Shown here: piece after piece, positions 26,058 to 36,200 of the stretch
Layout of the letters: the number at the start of each line of letters is the position of its first letter
Numbering within the stretch: the stretch's first letter is position 1
NCBI RefSeq assembly: GCF_001294465.1
Contig: NZ_LGAA01000003.1
Coordinates: forward strand, 1-64,000
Source: Moellerella wisconsensis ATCC 35017
GTDB taxonomy: Bacteria; Pseudomonadota; Gammaproteobacteria; Enterobacterales; Enterobacteriaceae
DNA: 64,000 nt
Reading direction: 5' to 3'
Made by a program: the position numbers and the translations under genes
The notes under the pieces: model-generated
The model's input: only the letters and a program-made list of their open reading frames with translations
Database searches by the model: none
Told to the model about the DNA's origin: nothing

Positions 26058-27705
26058 TATCGGACTCCTTATTGGCGGATTGTTGCTGCAAAGTTTGTTG
26101 ATTCATCCCACATAAACCATGATACACCCAGCTGGTAAATTCACTTTCACGCAGAGCATTTCCCCACGCTATCGGGCGAACGCCCTTCCAACGTTCATTT
26201 AAAAAATGCCCCAATTGCTGTTCGGTTTCATATGGAGTCGTGACATTAAAGCGATTAAGTAAGCCTGCAGCACGGCAAGCACATAATTCACCTTGGCACG
26301 TTCCCATGCCGACCCGTGTCCGACGACGTAAATCGAGTAAGTTATTAACCGCTAAAGAATCAACCGCATAACGCACTTCTCCGGCAGTTACTGCCTCACA
26401 CTCGCACACCAAACTTTTATCCAGTCGGTCAGTGGTTAAAATCGAGGAAGCACGATCGCCATGGCGATAAACCGCCGATCCGCGGATTGGAGCAGGTATC
26501 GAAATCGCATTACGCAGTGATTGTTCGGCGCTGTGCTGTGATCCCGGTAACGGAGCTTCTGCAGTCGTACATTTGGCGCTGTGTCCGAGTTTTTCGCACA
26601 CTTTATCAGTCGCCCATTCAGCCATCAGGCGATAAGTCATTAATTTACCGCCGGTAATTGTTATAAAGCCTTCCAGTCCATCACGTTTAGCATGGTCTAA
26701 CAGCACAATCCCCCGGCTTACATTACGCCCAGAAGGATCATCGTCACTGGCCACTAAAGGCCGAACCCCTGCATAAGCACGTAAAATTCGCGTGGTGGCG
26801 AGTGCCGGAGATAACATCGAACCTTCGCGGATCAAAATATCCACTTCTTCTGGAGTCACATGCATATTATCGATTTGATCGTAATCGATATGTGTCGAAG
26901 TAGTACCAATCAATGAAATCGTGTCGCCAGGCACTAAAATATCGGCATCCGCCGGCTTACGACAACGGTTGATCACCATATTATTTAGCCGATGACCTAA
27001 AATTAATAATGCCCCTTTGGCCGGGAACATTTTGATTTTTAAATCCGCATATTCAGCGATCCGCTGTCCCCAAATACCACCGGCATTTACTACAATCTCA
27101 GCATGTATATTATAAGTACGCGAATTTTTATGGTCATAAACGGTGACGCCTTTCACTCTGTCACCATCACGCAATAATCCCACGACTTCATGGTAAGTCA
27201 GCACCTTGGCGCCATGCTCTCTAGCATCCAACATATTAGCCGCAGTTAAACGAAAAGGATCGACAGTACCATCTGGCACTTTTACCGCGCCTATTAATAA
27301 CGGATTAACCGAAGGCTCCAAACGAATAGCTTCACTTGGATCAATGGCGTCCGCATCAATCCCCGCTGCACGGCAAGCGATAATAAACTGTTGCTGATAT
27401 TCCAATGAGTCTTCGGGCAGGGTAATAAATAAGCCGTCAGTACGTTCAACACAATGATGGGCGATGCGTTTTAGTATTTTGTTTTCTTCAATACATTCGC
27501 GGGCAGACTCGCTATCTGTCACAGCATAACGTGCGCCACTATGTAATAGACCATGATTACGACCCGTCGCGCCGGTCGCAATATCATGCCGTTCAAGTAG
27601 CACACAACGGAGTCCTCGGCGAGCACAGTCTCGCGCAATACCTGCACCGGTAGCACCGCCACCGATAATAATGACGTCCGTTTCTATAACAGATGGATCA
27701 TTCAT
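26047..27705 (-). CDS. glpA: Anaerobic glycerol-3-phosphate dehydrogenase subunit A
   Basis: GlpA is the FAD catalytic subunit that oxidises glycerol 3-phosphate to DHAP when fumarate or nitrate is the acceptor; frdABCD in this window supplies the fumarate branch. I chose the ATG at 27705 (552 residues), which has a GAGGAA site eight bases upstream; a GTG five codons earlier is possible. Motifs: VIIIGGGATGAGIARDCARRG at the start, ATGATGRNHGLLHSGARY, ITGGKLMTYRLMAEWA, and the C-terminal BFD-like 2Fe-2S Cys motif CECEAVTAGE...GTCQGELCACR. Divergent from glpT across a CRP/GlpR control region. Confidence 0.97.
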   Translation of the reverse strand: MNDPSVIETDVIIIGGGATGAGIARDCARRGLRCVLLERHDIATGATGRNHGLLHSGARYAVTDSESARECIEENKILKRIAHHCVERTDGLFITLPEDSLEYQQQFIIACRAAGIDADAIDPSEAIRLEPSVNPLLIGAVKVPDGTVDPFRLTAANMLDAREHGAKVLTYHEVVGLLRDGDRVKGVTVYDHKNSRTYNIHAEIVVNAGGIWGQRIAEYADLKIKMFPAKGALLILGHRLNNMVINRCRKPADADILVPGDTISLIGTTSTHIDYDQIDNMHVTPEEVDILIREGSMLSPALATTRILRAYAGVRPLVASDDDPSGRNVSRGIVLLDHAKRDGLEGFITITGGKLMTYRLMAEWATDKVCEKLGHSAKCTTAEAPLPGSQHSAEQSLRNAISIPAPIRGSAVYRHGDRASSILTTDRLDKSLVCECEAVTAGEVRYAVDSLAVNNLLDLRRRTRVGMGTCQGELCACRAAGLLNRFNVTTPYETEQQLGHFLNERWKGVRPIAWGNALRESEFTSWVYHGLCGMNQQTLQQQSANKESDNEI

Positions 27706-27805
27706 GCCGAATTTCCTCACATTAGTAAGAGAATCTAATTAATAAGATAATCTAATTTTTTATAATTATTAGCTTAGTACTAACTATAGACAAAAAATGG
27801 GCGCA

Positions 27806-27825
27806 ATGTTTGATAAGGAACAAAA
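27806..27825. promoter_or_regulatory. GlpR-like operator
   Basis: The dyad ATGTTTGATA/AGGAACAAAA resembles the GlpR consensus ATGTTCGATAACGAACAT with a few mismatches. A further AACGAAC half-site follows at about 27825-27831. GlpR represses glp genes when glycerol 3-phosphate is scarce. Confidence 0.6.
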
Positions 27826-27868
27826 ACGAACAGGAATTCGATCATCTCTTGTGTGAAAAACACCAATG

Positions 27869-27884
27869 TGTGATGAATGTCACA
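27869..27884. promoter_or_regulatory. CRP-cAMP binding site
   Basis: The 16-base core TGTGATGAATGTCACA has both half-sites TGTGA and TCACA perfect with a 6-base spacer. It lies between the divergent glpA and glpT genes, which are CRP-activated in E. coli. Confidence 0.85.
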
Positions 27885-28110
27885 CGTTTGTTAACAAAAC
27901 AATTTCAATATATTCATAAAAGCTATTACCTTATCCAGCTTATATAGAAAACCTATATTTGTGCAGTGCATTACAGATAAATTGTTTAATTGTGGCTACT
28001 ATTTAGCACGGCAAGAGAAAACAATACGCACATAAACTCTCAAATTATTTTCGTTTTCGTTGCTTTTATAATGATAAATAAAAAATATCTATATGCCATC
28101 GGAGGCTTAT

Positions 28111-29460
28111 ATGTTAAGTATGTTTAAACCGGCAGCTCATAAACCGAGGCTGTCTGCTGATAAGATAGACCCCGTCTATCGTAAATTACGTTGGCAGATT
28201 TTCTTGGGAATTTTCTTCGGGTATGCAGCTTATTACTTGGTCAGAAAAAACTTTGCATTAGCCATGCCGTACCTTGTAGAGCAAGGTTTCTCTAAAGGTG
28301 ATCTCGGTTTTGCTCTTTCAGGGATTTCTATCGCTTATGGATTTTCCAAATTCATAATGGGCTCAGTTTCTGACCGTTCTAACCCACGCTACTTTCTACC
28401 TGCGGGTTTAATATTAGCCGCATTTGTCATGTTGATCATGGGCTTCGTTCCTTGGGCGACATCGAGCATTATGGTAATGTTCGTTCTGCTATTCTTCTGT
28501 GGTTGGTTCCAAGGTATGGGTTGGCCGCCTTGTGGACGAACTATGGTTCACTGGTGGTCCCAGAAAGAACGTGGCGGGATTGTTTCCATTTGGAACTGTG
28601 CACATAACGTTGGTGGTGGTATTCCGCCTCTGTTATTCATGCTCGGCATGGCATGGTTTAATGACTGGAAAGCGGCGCTGTATATGCCAGCTTTCGGTGC
28701 CATCTTAGTCGCTATCATTGCTTTCGCTCTAATGAGAGATACCCCTCAATCTTGTGGGCTACCTCCGATTGAAGAGTATAAAAATGACTACCCACCTGAC
28801 TATAAAGAAAGTGATGAAGAAGAACTAACAGCAAAAGAAATCTTCATGAAATACGTCTTCCCTAACAAACTGTTATGGATGATTGCGATTGCTAACGTAT
28901 TCGTTTACTTGCTGCGTTACGGTGTTCTTGACTGGTCTCCGACCTATCTGCGTGAAGTAAAACATTTCACCATGGATAAATCTTCATGGGCGTATTTCAT
29001 GTACGAATATGCAGGTATTCCTGGCACCTTATTGTGTGGTTGGATGTCGGATAAAGTGTTCCGTGGTAACCGTGGTGCAACCGGCGTATTCTTCATGATT
29101 TTAGTCACCATCGCCACTGTTGTATTCTGGATGAACCCTCCAGGTAACCCAAGTATCGATATGGCTTGTATGTTAATTATCGGTTTCTTAATTTACGGCC
29201 CAGTAATGCTTATCGGCCTGCATGCTCTTGAACTCGCACCGAAAAAAGCAGCCGGTACCGCAGCTGGATTTACCGGACTGTTCGGTTATCTCGGTGGCTC
29301 AGTAGCCGCCAGTGCGATTGTCGGTTACACCGTTGACTACTTCGGTTGGGATGGTGGTTTCGCCGTCATGATAGGCGGTAGTGCCCTGGCTGTAGTGTTA
29401 CTATTTATCGTTATGTTGAGCGAAATTAAACACAAACGCGAATTAGCTAATCAACAATAA
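28111..29460 (+). CDS. glpT: Glycerol-3-phosphate:phosphate antiporter
   Basis: GlpT exchanges external glycerol 3-phosphate for internal phosphate; it is also the entry route for fosfomycin. I chose the ATG at 28111 (449 residues) because GGAGG lies five bases upstream and [11 protein letters not shown] aligns with E. coli; an ATG six codons earlier is in frame. Twelve transmembrane helices of the organophosphate:phosphate antiporter fold are evident. The substrate-site arginines (in [14 protein letters not shown] and [16 protein letters not shown]) and the [20 protein letters not shown] signature are conserved. A terminator separates it from glpQ. Confidence 0.97.
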   Translation: MLSMFKPAAHKPRLSADKIDPVYRKLRWQIFLGIFFGYAAYYLVRKNFALAMPYLVEQGFSKGDLGFALSGISIAYGFSKFIMGSVSDRSNPRYFLPAGLILAAFVMLIMGFVPWATSSIMVMFVLLFFCGWFQGMGWPPCGRTMVHWWSQKERGGIVSIWNCAHNVGGGIPPLLFMLGMAWFNDWKAALYMPAFGAILVAIIAFALMRDTPQSCGLPPIEEYKNDYPPDYKESDEEELTAKEIFMKYVFPNKLLWMIAIANVFVYLLRYGVLDWSPTYLREVKHFTMDKSSWAYFMYEYAGIPGTLLCGWMSDKVFRGNRGATGVFFMILVTIATVVFWMNPPGNPSIDMACMLIIGFLIYGPVMLIGLHALELAPKKAAGTAAGFTGLFGYLGGSVAASAIVGYTVDYFGWDGGFAVMIGGSALAVVLLFIVMLSEIKHKRELANQQ

Positions 29461-29503
29461 TGACGATTGTCATTCATCAGTCATAATTAATGATTAATCT
29501 TCT

Positions 29504-29537
29504 GGGCTACGTATTTAAATACTGTAGCCCTTTTTTT
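29504..29537 (+). terminator. Rho-independent terminator after glpT
   Basis: A 7-bp stem (GGGCTAC at 29504-29510 with GTAGCCC at 29524-29530), whose loop contains a further GTATTTAAATAC palindrome, is followed by seven Ts, about 45 bases after the glpT stop. Read-through into glpQ is still possible. Confidence 0.85.
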
Positions 29538-29626
29538 ATCTACCCTTTTATATCTTGAGTGACTCAAACCAATAATACAGTGACTTGAAGTATAACGGGT
29601 ATAAATATTGGCAAAGGAATATACTG

Positions 29627-30694
29627 ATGACATTCACTTTAAAAACCTTAATGGCAAGTATGATGTTAGTTATGTCTGTATCAGCAATTGCACAAACAAA
29701 TCCTAAAGTAGTTATCGCGCATCGGGGAGCAAGTGGTTATTTGCCGGAACATACGTTACCTGCAAAAGCTATGGCTTATGCTCAAGGTGCTGATTTTTTA
29801 GAACAAGATTTAGTGATGACCAAAGATAATCAGCTGGTTGTTTTGCATGATCATTATCTCGATCGCGTAACAGATGTCGCTGACCGTTTTCCCGATCGCG
29901 CTCGTGCAGATGGTCGTTATTATGCGATTGATTTCACGTTAGATGAAATTAAATCACTTAAATTTACCGAAGGTTTTGATATTGTTGACGGTAAAAAAGT
30001 CCAAAGCTATCCAAACCGCTTCCCGATGGGTACGTCTGATTTTCGCGTGCATACCTTCCAAGAAGAAATTGAGTTTATCCAAGGTCTGAATAAATCGACA
30101 GGCAAAAACATCGGTATTTATCCTGAAATTAAATCGCCGTGGTTCCACCAGCAAGAAGACAAAGATATTTCAACCCGTACACTTGAAGTATTAAAAGACT
30201 ACGGATATACCACCAAAGATGCCAATGTGTATTTGCAATGTTTCGATGCCAATGAATTAAAACGGATTAAAAATACTCTACTACCCAAATTAGGCATGGA
30301 TCTGAAATTAATTCAATTGATTGCTTATACTGACTGGAATGAAACTCAAGAACAGAAACCGGACGGTAGTTGGGTAAATTACAGCTATGATTGGATGTTT
30401 GAGCCAGATTCTATGAAAGAAGTAGCTAAATATGCCGATGGTATTGGCCCAGATTATCATATGCTATTTAATGAAAATTCAACCCCTAATAATATCCAGT
30501 TAACCGGTATGGTACAGGATGCGCACGCGAATAAAATGGCAGTTCATCCTTATACTATTCGTGTAGATAAATTGCCTAAATACGCTAAAGATGGCAATCA
30601 ACTGTATGAAATCATTTATAATACTGCCAATGTTGATGGTGCATTTACTGATTTCCCAGATTTAGGCGTCGAGTTCTTAAAACAGCAAAAATAA
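29627..30694 (+). CDS. glpQ: Periplasmic glycerophosphodiester phosphodiesterase
   Basis: GlpQ cleaves glycerophosphodiesters in the periplasm, giving the glycerol 3-phosphate that GlpT takes up. I chose the ATG at 29627 (355 residues; E. coli 358) with AAAGGA just upstream; 14 further codons upstream are not part of the family. A signal peptide (about residues 1-22, ending VSAIAQ) is clear. The GDPD catalytic pattern VVIAHRGASGYLPEHTLPAKAMAYAQGADFLEQDLVMTKD with HDHYLDR shows the His pair and acidic metal ligands. It follows glpT as in E. coli. Confidence 0.96.
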   Translation: MTFTLKTLMASMMLVMSVSAIAQTNPKVVIAHRGASGYLPEHTLPAKAMAYAQGADFLEQDLVMTKDNQLVVLHDHYLDRVTDVADRFPDRARADGRYYAIDFTLDEIKSLKFTEGFDIVDGKKVQSYPNRFPMGTSDFRVHTFQEEIEFIQGLNKSTGKNIGIYPEIKSPWFHQQEDKDISTRTLEVLKDYGYTTKDANVYLQCFDANELKRIKNTLLPKLGMDLKLIQLIAYTDWNETQEQKPDGSWVNYSYDWMFEPDSMKEVAKYADGIGPDYHMLFNENSTPNNIQLTGMVQDAHANKMAVHPYTIRVDKLPKYAKDGNQLYEIIYNTANVDGAFTDFPDLGVEFLKQQK

Positions 30695-30732
30695 ATCTCA
30701 CATTGCCAAGAACATCAACCGCTAAATATTAG

Positions 30733-30777
30733 ATAAAAAAACAGCTTCCACAATTAAATAACATTGCTGGAAGCTGT
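30733..30777 (-). terminator. Terminator after epmA
   Basis: A perfect 10-bp stem (ACAGCTTCCA at 30741-30750 with its complement at 30768-30777) is preceded on the plus strand by an A-run, which is a T-run after the stem for minus-strand transcription. It can also stop glpQ transcription from the other side. Confidence 0.82.
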
Positions 30778-30797
30778 AATTTATCGGATAGCAGTGA

Positions 30798-31775
30798 TTA
30801 TGCGATAGTCACAGGGAAAGCCATCACATCTTGAATTTTTTGCGCATTAAGTGCCAACATAATTATGCGGTCAACCCCTAAAGCCACGCCAGAACATTCA
30901 GGTAATCCATGCTCTAATGCCGATAATAAGTGCTCGTCAATCGGCTGAATAGATAATCCTAATGCCTGTCGGCGACGATTATCCTGCTCAAATCGCTGAC
31001 GCTGTTCTGTAGCATCAGTCAATTCACGGAAGCCATTCGCCAGCTCAATCCCTTTGAAGTAAACTTCAAAGCGTTCAGCCACTCGGTGATCTTCAGCACT
31101 AATTTCAGCTAATGATGCTTGTGAGGCAGGAAAATGATAAACCACCGCCGGTTTTTCTTTCCCGATATGTGGCTCAACTCCCTCCGTGAACAATAACTGT
31201 AATAAGATGTCGCGATCTTCTTCGTTATCAGCCACATTACTTAGATCTAAACGTGCAGCAACACTGCGTAATTCGCTTTTTTCCGCCGACAATGGATCAA
31301 TATTTAAATACCGCAAAAATGCTTGCTGATATGAAAGCAACTCCGCACTTTCACAATCCAGAACTTGTTGTAATAAATCATCAACTTCATTAATCAAGCG
31401 GTACATATCATAATGTGGTCGATACCATTCTAGCATTGTAAACTCTGGATTATGATAACGTCCAGATTCTTCATTTCTGAAACTGCGACTCATTTGATAA
31501 ATCGGCCCACTCCCCGCAGCAAGTAAGCGCTTCATGTGATATTCAGGGCTGGTCATCAGATAGAGTTTGATACCGTCGGCAGCTCCGGGCCCTACAAATT
31601 GCGTTTCAAAAGGCACCAGATGAATATCCGTCACCGTTGCCTGACTCATCGCTGGTGTATCGACTTCCAGTACACACCGCTCTGAAAAGAAACGTCTAAT
31701 TTCAGCAATAATCTTCGCCCGCTGCAACAGATTAGCGATGGGTGCGCTAGGCTGCCAGTTCGCTATTTCATTCAT
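30798..31775 (-). CDS. epmA: EF-P (R)-beta-lysine ligase
   Basis: EpmA is a lysyl-tRNA synthetase paralogue that joins (R)-beta-lysine to Lys34 of elongation factor P. I chose the ATG at 31775 (325 residues, the E. coli length; [17 protein letters not shown]) with GGAG upstream; a longer frame to 31904 has no similarity. It consists only of the class II catalytic core: motif 2 [31 protein letters not shown] and motif 3 [15 protein letters not shown], without the anticodon-binding domain. Its substrate efp and the mutase gene epmB lie 6-8 kb away. Divergent from frdA. Confidence 0.97.
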   Translation of the reverse strand: MNEIANWQPSAPIANLLQRAKIIAEIRRFFSERCVLEVDTPAMSQATVTDIHLVPFETQFVGPGAADGIKLYLMTSPEYHMKRLLAAGSGPIYQMSRSFRNEESGRYHNPEFTMLEWYRPHYDMYRLINEVDDLLQQVLDCESAELLSYQQAFLRYLNIDPLSAEKSELRSVAARLDLSNVADNEEDRDILLQLLFTEGVEPHIGKEKPAVVYHFPASQASLAEISAEDHRVAERFEVYFKGIELANGFRELTDATEQRQRFEQDNRRRQALGLSIQPIDEHLLSALEHGLPECSGVALGVDRIIMLALNAQKIQDVMAFPVTIA

Positions 31776-32480
31776 TCGAATGACTCCAAAATAAAACAAA
31801 GCGTGCAGTTTACTCATCTCACCGCAAACACACAACGTATTCGCAGCTGAAAGCACGATTAATCGCCTTCGAGAATAACTAACTAGAATATAAACCTTCC
31901 ACATGAGAGTGGGAATGATTATATTTTCTTATACGGTGTGAAATTTATGTTATCAAGTTTTGATTCGGTAATATTATTCAATTTACTACTTAGTTAACTT
32001 CGCTCAGAATCGATAAATTAAAAATAATAATAGTCATTATTTATATATATAAAATACAAATTAACCAGATTAGCTAATATCGATAAATAGCACGGTTTTT
32101 TCCCTAACTAAAACATAAGCCTGAGTTTTTATTGGTCATTTGCGATATTATGGTGAAAAATTAGTATAATTTATTGATATTTCTTTTATATTTTAGATCA
32201 AACTAAAAATGAAAACCGTTAAAAACAATTTATGAAAACCTGCATTAGATCACACTTTCTCAGCAAAATCGGCAAAAACCCCTCTCTATATCAAATTTAT
32301 CTGTCAGACATTTCGCTATAATTCATACAATGATTCATGGAAGTTAGCTATCATATTATTAATACTTATAAAAATGACACTTATATATGAATGGATTTAA
32401 GCATTCAGAGTTTTGATAGCTAACCACAGAAAGTAATTAACAGAATTTATTAATTTACACTTGAACAATGGAGAAGCGCA
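31776..32480. other. epmA-frdA divergent intergenic region
   Basis: About 700 AT-rich bases without a gene. The half nearest frdA contains the frd promoter, listed separately. The stretch from about 31910 to 32200 is nearly all A and T and shows no reading frame or strong hairpin. The 5' end of frdA has a GGAGAAG ribosome site at 32470. Confidence 0.5.
32281..32322 (+). promoter_or_regulatory. frdABCD promoter with FNR half-site
   Basis: A -10 element TATAAT (32317-32322) lies downstream of the FNR half-site ATCAA (32290-32294). If transcription starts about 7 bases after the -10, a full FNR site would centre near -41.5, the class II position used at E. coli frd. The surrounding bases (ATCAAATTTATCTGTCAGAC) resemble the E. 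coli frd promoter. The left FNR half is poor, so control by FNR is inferred. Confidence 0.6.
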
Positions 32481-34277
32481 GTGCAAACCTTTAATGCCGA
32501 TCTAGCTATTATCGGGGCCGGGGGCGCTGGTTTACGGGCAGCGATTGCTGCCGCGGAAGCAAATCCCAATATGAAGATTGCTCTGATCTCAAAAGTTTAC
32601 CCTATGCGTAGCCATACCGTGGCCGCAGAGGGGGGATCAGCCGCAGTAACTCAGGCTCATGACTCCTATGACTATCATTTCAATGACACCGTTTCTGGTG
32701 GTGACTGGCTGTGTGAACAAGATGTTGTCGAATATTTTGTCGAGCACTGCCCTCAAGAAATGACGCAGTTAGAACAATGGGGATGCCCATGGAGCCGTAA
32801 ACCAGATGGTTCAGTTAACGTTCGCCGTTTTGGTGGAATGAAAATTGAACGTACATGGTTTGCTGCTGATAAAACTGGCTTCCACATGCTGCATACACTG
32901 TATCAAACCTCACTAAAATATCCTCAAATTCAACGTTTTGATGAGCATTTCGTGCTCGATATCATCGTTGATGAAGGTCAAGTTCGTGGTTTAGTTGCGT
33001 TAAACATGATGGAAGGCACCAAAGTTCAAATCCGGGCGAATGCTGTGATTATGGCAACCGGTGGTGCTGGCCGTGTTTATCGTTATAACACTAACGGCGG
33101 TATTGTGACTGGTGATGGTATGGGTATGGCCTTCCGCCATGGCGTACCACTGCGTGATATGGAATTTGTTCAATACCATCCAACCGGTTTACCGGGTTCT
33201 GGTATCTTGATGACTGAAGGTTGTCGTGGTGAAGGCGGTATTCTGGTTAATAAAGATGGCTATCGTTATCTGCAAGATTACGGTATGGGCCCAGAAACCC
33301 CATTGGGCAAACCAGAAAATAAATATATGGAATTAGGCCCGCGCGATAAAGTTTCTCAAGCTTTCTGGCATGAGTGGCGTGCAGGCCGGACAATCAGTAC
33401 CCCGCGTGGCGATGTAGTTTATCTGGATTTACGCCATCTCGGTGCCGAAAAACTGCATGAGCGTCTACCGTTCATTTGTGAACTGGCTAAAGCCTATGTC
33501 GGTGTCGATCCTGTGACTGACCCAATTCCAGTTCGCCCAACAGCGCACTACACCATGGGCGGTATCGAAACCGATAATCACTGTGAAACGCGAATTAAAG
33601 GTTTATTTGCGGTGGGCGAATGTTCATCTGTTGGCTTACATGGTGCTAACCGTTTAGGTTCTAACTCGTTAGCTGAGCTAGTCGTATTTGGTCGTTTAGC
33701 CGGTGAGCAAGCTGCAAAACATGTCGCAGAAGCTACGCCAGCCAATGCTAATGCTATCGAAGCGCGAACCCGTGAAATCGAAGAAAAATTAGAACAGCTG
33801 AAGAACCAAAAAGGAACAGAAAGCTGGTCGAAAATCCGCGATGAACTGGGTATGACAATGGAAGAAGGCTGTGGTATTTATCGTACGCCTGAACTGATGC
33901 AAAAAACCATTGATAAAATTGCTGAGTTAAAAGAACGCTTTAAACACGTTGAAATCAGCGATCATAGTAGCGTATTTAATACGGACCTGCTGTATACCAT
34001 TGAATTAGGTTTCGGTTTAGATGTCGCTGAATGTATGGCGCACTCTGCGTTCAACCGTAAAGAATCTCGGGGTGCTCATCAACGTCTTGATGAAGGTTGT
34101 ACTGAGCGCGATGATATTAACTTCCTCAAACATACTCTGGCGTTCCATAACCCAGAAGGTGCACCTCGAATTGAGTATGGTGATGTGAAAATTACTAAAT
34201 CTGTACCGGCTAAACGTGTTTATGGTGGTGAAGCAGCAGCTCAAGATAAAGCGAATAAGGAGCAGGCTAATGGATGA
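32481..34277 (+). CDS. frdA: Fumarate reductase flavoprotein subunit
   Basis: FrdA carries covalent FAD and reduces fumarate to succinate as the terminal step of anaerobic fumarate respiration. The 598-residue frame (E. coli 602) starts with GTG, as in E. coli, behind a GGAGAAG site. It has the FAD-binding start [22 protein letters not shown], the His of the flavin link in [13 protein letters not shown], catalytic motif [23 protein letters not shown], and [14 protein letters not shown]. It overlaps frdB by 8 bases (ATGGATGA). Confidence 0.98.
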   Translation: MQTFNADLAIIGAGGAGLRAAIAAAEANPNMKIALISKVYPMRSHTVAAEGGSAAVTQAHDSYDYHFNDTVSGGDWLCEQDVVEYFVEHCPQEMTQLEQWGCPWSRKPDGSVNVRRFGGMKIERTWFAADKTGFHMLHTLYQTSLKYPQIQRFDEHFVLDIIVDEGQVRGLVALNMMEGTKVQIRANAVIMATGGAGRVYRYNTNGGIVTGDGMGMAFRHGVPLRDMEFVQYHPTGLPGSGILMTEGCRGEGGILVNKDGYRYLQDYGMGPETPLGKPENKYMELGPRDKVSQAFWHEWRAGRTISTPRGDVVYLDLRHLGAEKLHERLPFICELAKAYVGVDPVTDPIPVRPTAHYTMGGIETDNHCETRIKGLFAVGECSSVGLHGANRLGSNSLAELVVFGRLAGEQAAKHVAEATPANANAIEARTREIEEKLEQLKNQKGTESWSKIRDELGMTMEEGCGIYRTPELMQKTIDKIAELKERFKHVEISDHSSVFNTDLLYTIELGFGLDVAECMAHSAFNRKESRGAHQRLDEGCTERDDINFLKHTLAFHNPEGAPRIEYGDVKITKSVPAKRVYGGEAAAQDKANKEQANG

Positions 34278-35004
34278 AATGAAACACTTAAAAATGGAGA
34301 TCATGCGCTATAATCCTGAAACGGATAGTGAGCCCCATTTTGTGACTTATGACGTCCCTTACGATCCGCAGACATCTCTGCTTGATGCTTTAGGCTACGT
34401 TAAAGATAACTTAGCGCCCGATCTTTCATATCGTTGGTCTTGCCGTATGGCGATTTGCGGTTCTTGCGGCATGATGGTTGACCGCGTACCTAAATTGGCA
34501 TGTAAAACATTCCTGCGTGATTACCCCAATGGAATGCGCGTTGAAGCCCTCGGCAATTTCCCCGTTGAACGTGACTTAGTGGTCGATATGACACATTTCA
34601 TCGAAAGCTTGGAAGCGATTAAGCCTTACATCATCGGTAACGACCGTAAAGTGTCAGAAGGCCCAAATAAGCAGACTCCGGCTCAAATGGCGAAATACCA
34701 TCAATTCTCTGGTTGTATCAACTGTGGCTTATGCTACGCAGCATGTCCACAATTTGGTCTCAACAAAGAATTTATTGGCCCGGCAGCAATTACCTTAGCT
34801 GAGCGTTACAATCTAGATAACCGTGACCACGGTAAAAAAGAACGTATGCCATTATTAAATGGCGATAACGGTGTCTGGTCTTGTACTTTCGTTGGCTACT
34901 GTTCTGAAGTCTGTCCGAAACATGTCGACCCTGCAGCCGCTATTCAGCAAGGTAAAGCCGCCAGTGCGGAAGACTTTGTGATTGCCATGCTGAAGCCACG
35001 ATAA
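34270..35004 (+). CDS. frdB: Fumarate reductase iron-sulfur subunit
   Basis: FrdB carries the 2Fe-2S, 4Fe-4S and 3Fe-4S clusters linking menaquinol oxidation to FrdA. I chose the ATG at 34270 (244 residues, as in E. coli; [16 protein letters not shown]), which overlaps the frdA stop; the frame is open further upstream inside frdA. Cluster motifs: [15 protein letters not shown] with a later Cys (2Fe-2S), [15 protein letters not shown] (4Fe-4S) and [17 protein letters not shown] (3Fe-4S). Confidence 0.98.
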   Translation: MDEMKHLKMEIMRYNPETDSEPHFVTYDVPYDPQTSLLDALGYVKDNLAPDLSYRWSCRMAICGSCGMMVDRVPKLACKTFLRDYPNGMRVEALGNFPVERDLVVDMTHFIESLEAIKPYIIGNDRKVSEGPNKQTPAQMAKYHQFSGCINCGLCYAACPQFGLNKEFIGPAAITLAERYNLDNRDHGKKERMPLLNGDNGVWSCTFVGYCSEVCPKHVDPAAAIQQGKAASAEDFVIAMLKPR

Positions 35005-35018
35005 GGAGGGGAAAAGTA

Positions 35019-35411
35019 ATGACGACTAAACGTAAGCCCTATGTCAGAGAAATGAAATCCGATTGGTGGCAGAAACTGGGCTTTTACCGCTTCTATATCA
35101 TGCGTGAAAGTACCTCTGTGCTGCAAGTTTGGTTCAGTATCTTAGTGTTATTCGGTATTTTTGCTCTTAAAGATGGCCCACAAAGCTGGGATAGCTTCGT
35201 CGGTTTTCTGCATAACCCTATCGTACTGATTATTAATATTGTTGCTCTGGCAGCCACTTTGCTACATACCTCGACTTGGTTCAAACTAGCCCCTAAAGCC
35301 GTGTGTATTGTGGTTAAAGATAAAAAGATGTCAGAAGAGCCGATTGTCAAAGGATTTTGGGCGCTGACGATACTGGTTAACATCATCATTTTAGCTATTG
35401 CATTATTATAA
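35019..35411 (+). CDS. frdC: Fumarate reductase membrane anchor subunit C
   Basis: FrdC is one of two membrane anchors that bind quinone. Its 130 residues (E. coli 131) start [30 protein letters not shown], typical of the family, followed by three transmembrane helices (about 32-50, 66-85, 108-130). The conserved Glu29 of the quinone site is in MRES. A strong AAGGAGGGG site lies just before the ATG. Third gene of frdABCD. Confidence 0.96.
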   Translation: MTTKRKPYVREMKSDWWQKLGFYRFYIMRESTSVLQVWFSILVLFGIFALKDGPQSWDSFVGFLHNPIVLIINIVALAATLLHTSTWFKLAPKAVCIVVKDKKMSEEPIVKGFWALTILVNIIILAIALL

Positions 35412-35426
35412 TCCGAGGAGGATCTG

Positions 35427-35780
35427 ATGAATCTAACGCCTAAACGTTCCGATGAGCCGATTTTCTGGGGATTATTTGGTGCTGGTGGAATGTGGAGTGC
35501 CATTATTGCACCTGCAATCATTGTTATTCTGGCATTTTTAATTCCATTAGGAGTGGCGCCAGAAGCCCTAAGCTATGAGCGTATTCTTGGCTTTAGCCAA
35601 AGCTTTATTGGCCGTGTTTTCCTCTTACTGATGGTTGTACTGCCAATCTGGTGTGGTATGCACCGTATTCACCATACACTGCATGATTTTAAAGTGCATG
35701 TTCCTGCCTCTAAGTGGGTATTTTACGGGGCTTCTGCCATTCTGAGTGTGATAGCGGTGATTGGTGTCTTCACTCTGTAA
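35427..35780 (+). CDS. frdD: Fumarate reductase membrane anchor subunit D
   Basis: FrdD is the second anchor of fumarate reductase. Its 117 residues (E. coli 119) begin [33 protein letters not shown], with three transmembrane helices and the conserved loop [25 protein letters not shown] site precedes the ATG. A terminator ends the operon; in E. coli the corresponding hairpin is the ampC attenuator, but no ampC follows here. Confidence 0.96.
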   Translation: MNLTPKRSDEPIFWGLFGAGGMWSAIIAPAIIVILAFLIPLGVAPEALSYERILGFSQSFIGRVFLLLMVVLPIWCGMHRIHHTLHDFKVHVPASKWVFYGASAILSVIAVIGVFTL

Positions 35781-35823
35781 TCGCATTGTATTGCATTAAA
35801 TTGTAATTATAGAATTATGATAT

Positions 35824-35861
35824 AAAACCGGGGCGCAGTGAATTCTGCCCTCCGGTTTTTT
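35824..35861 (+). terminator. Rho-independent terminator after frdABCD
   Basis: An 8-bp outer stem (AAAACCGG at 35824-35831 with CCGGTTTT at 35852-35859) with an inner GGCGCAG/CTGCC pairing is followed by Ts, 44 bases after the frdD stop. Confidence 0.9.
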
Positions 35862-36200
35862 ATTTGTAGCCAATCATTATTCTGCCGCGCCCCATACCTA
35901 TTAATCCATAGCCTTAATTCATACTCTTGTCCTATGCCCATGCCTATATTCATGCCTCACCACTAGGCTATGCGCTACAACGATCAGGCTAAAATTCTCA
36001 CACTAAATTACTGCATTTCCATATGCTTTATTCGGTGCTTTTATGTTCTATTGAGTTGGTGATTTAGCAGTAAATGGATAGGTTATGAATAGAGTTACTC
36101 TCCTTTTTTAAACTAACTGCGGTTTTATATCGCACACGCCTTGATTTAGCAGTAGAGTCGAAACTCAAAAAAGCTTTTTCATGTAACAGAGAAATCTATT
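35862..36200. other. frdD-eamA intergenic region
   Basis: About 340 bases. Between roughly 35890 and 35970 there are several imperfect copies of CCTATGCC/CATGCCTA-like words (CCATACCTATTAATCCATAGCC, CCTATGCCCATGCCTATATTCATGCC), a weak low-complexity tract. No gene, tRNA or strong hairpin was seen. In E. coli ampC, blc and sugE occupy this place; no trace of them is visible. Confidence 0.5.

Larger units (their letters stand above)
27706..28110. promoter_or_regulatory. glpABC-glpT divergent control region
   Basis: About 400 non-coding bases between two divergent glp operons. Two operators are recognisable and listed separately: a perfect CRP core and a GlpR-like dyad. A -10 element TATAAT lies at 28067-28072, about 39 bases before the glpT ATG, without a good -35, as expected for an activator-dependent promoter. 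TTTTCG/TTCGTT half-sites at about 28047-28060 may be further GlpR contacts. In E. coli the same region binds GlpR, CRP, FNR and ArcA. Confidence 0.7.

Noticed and set aside
32481..34277. Possibility that the flavoprotein is succinate dehydrogenase rather than fumarate reductase
   Set aside because: The four-gene order with separate frdC and frdD anchors of E. coli type, the divergent epmA and the residue patterns all fit FrdABCD.
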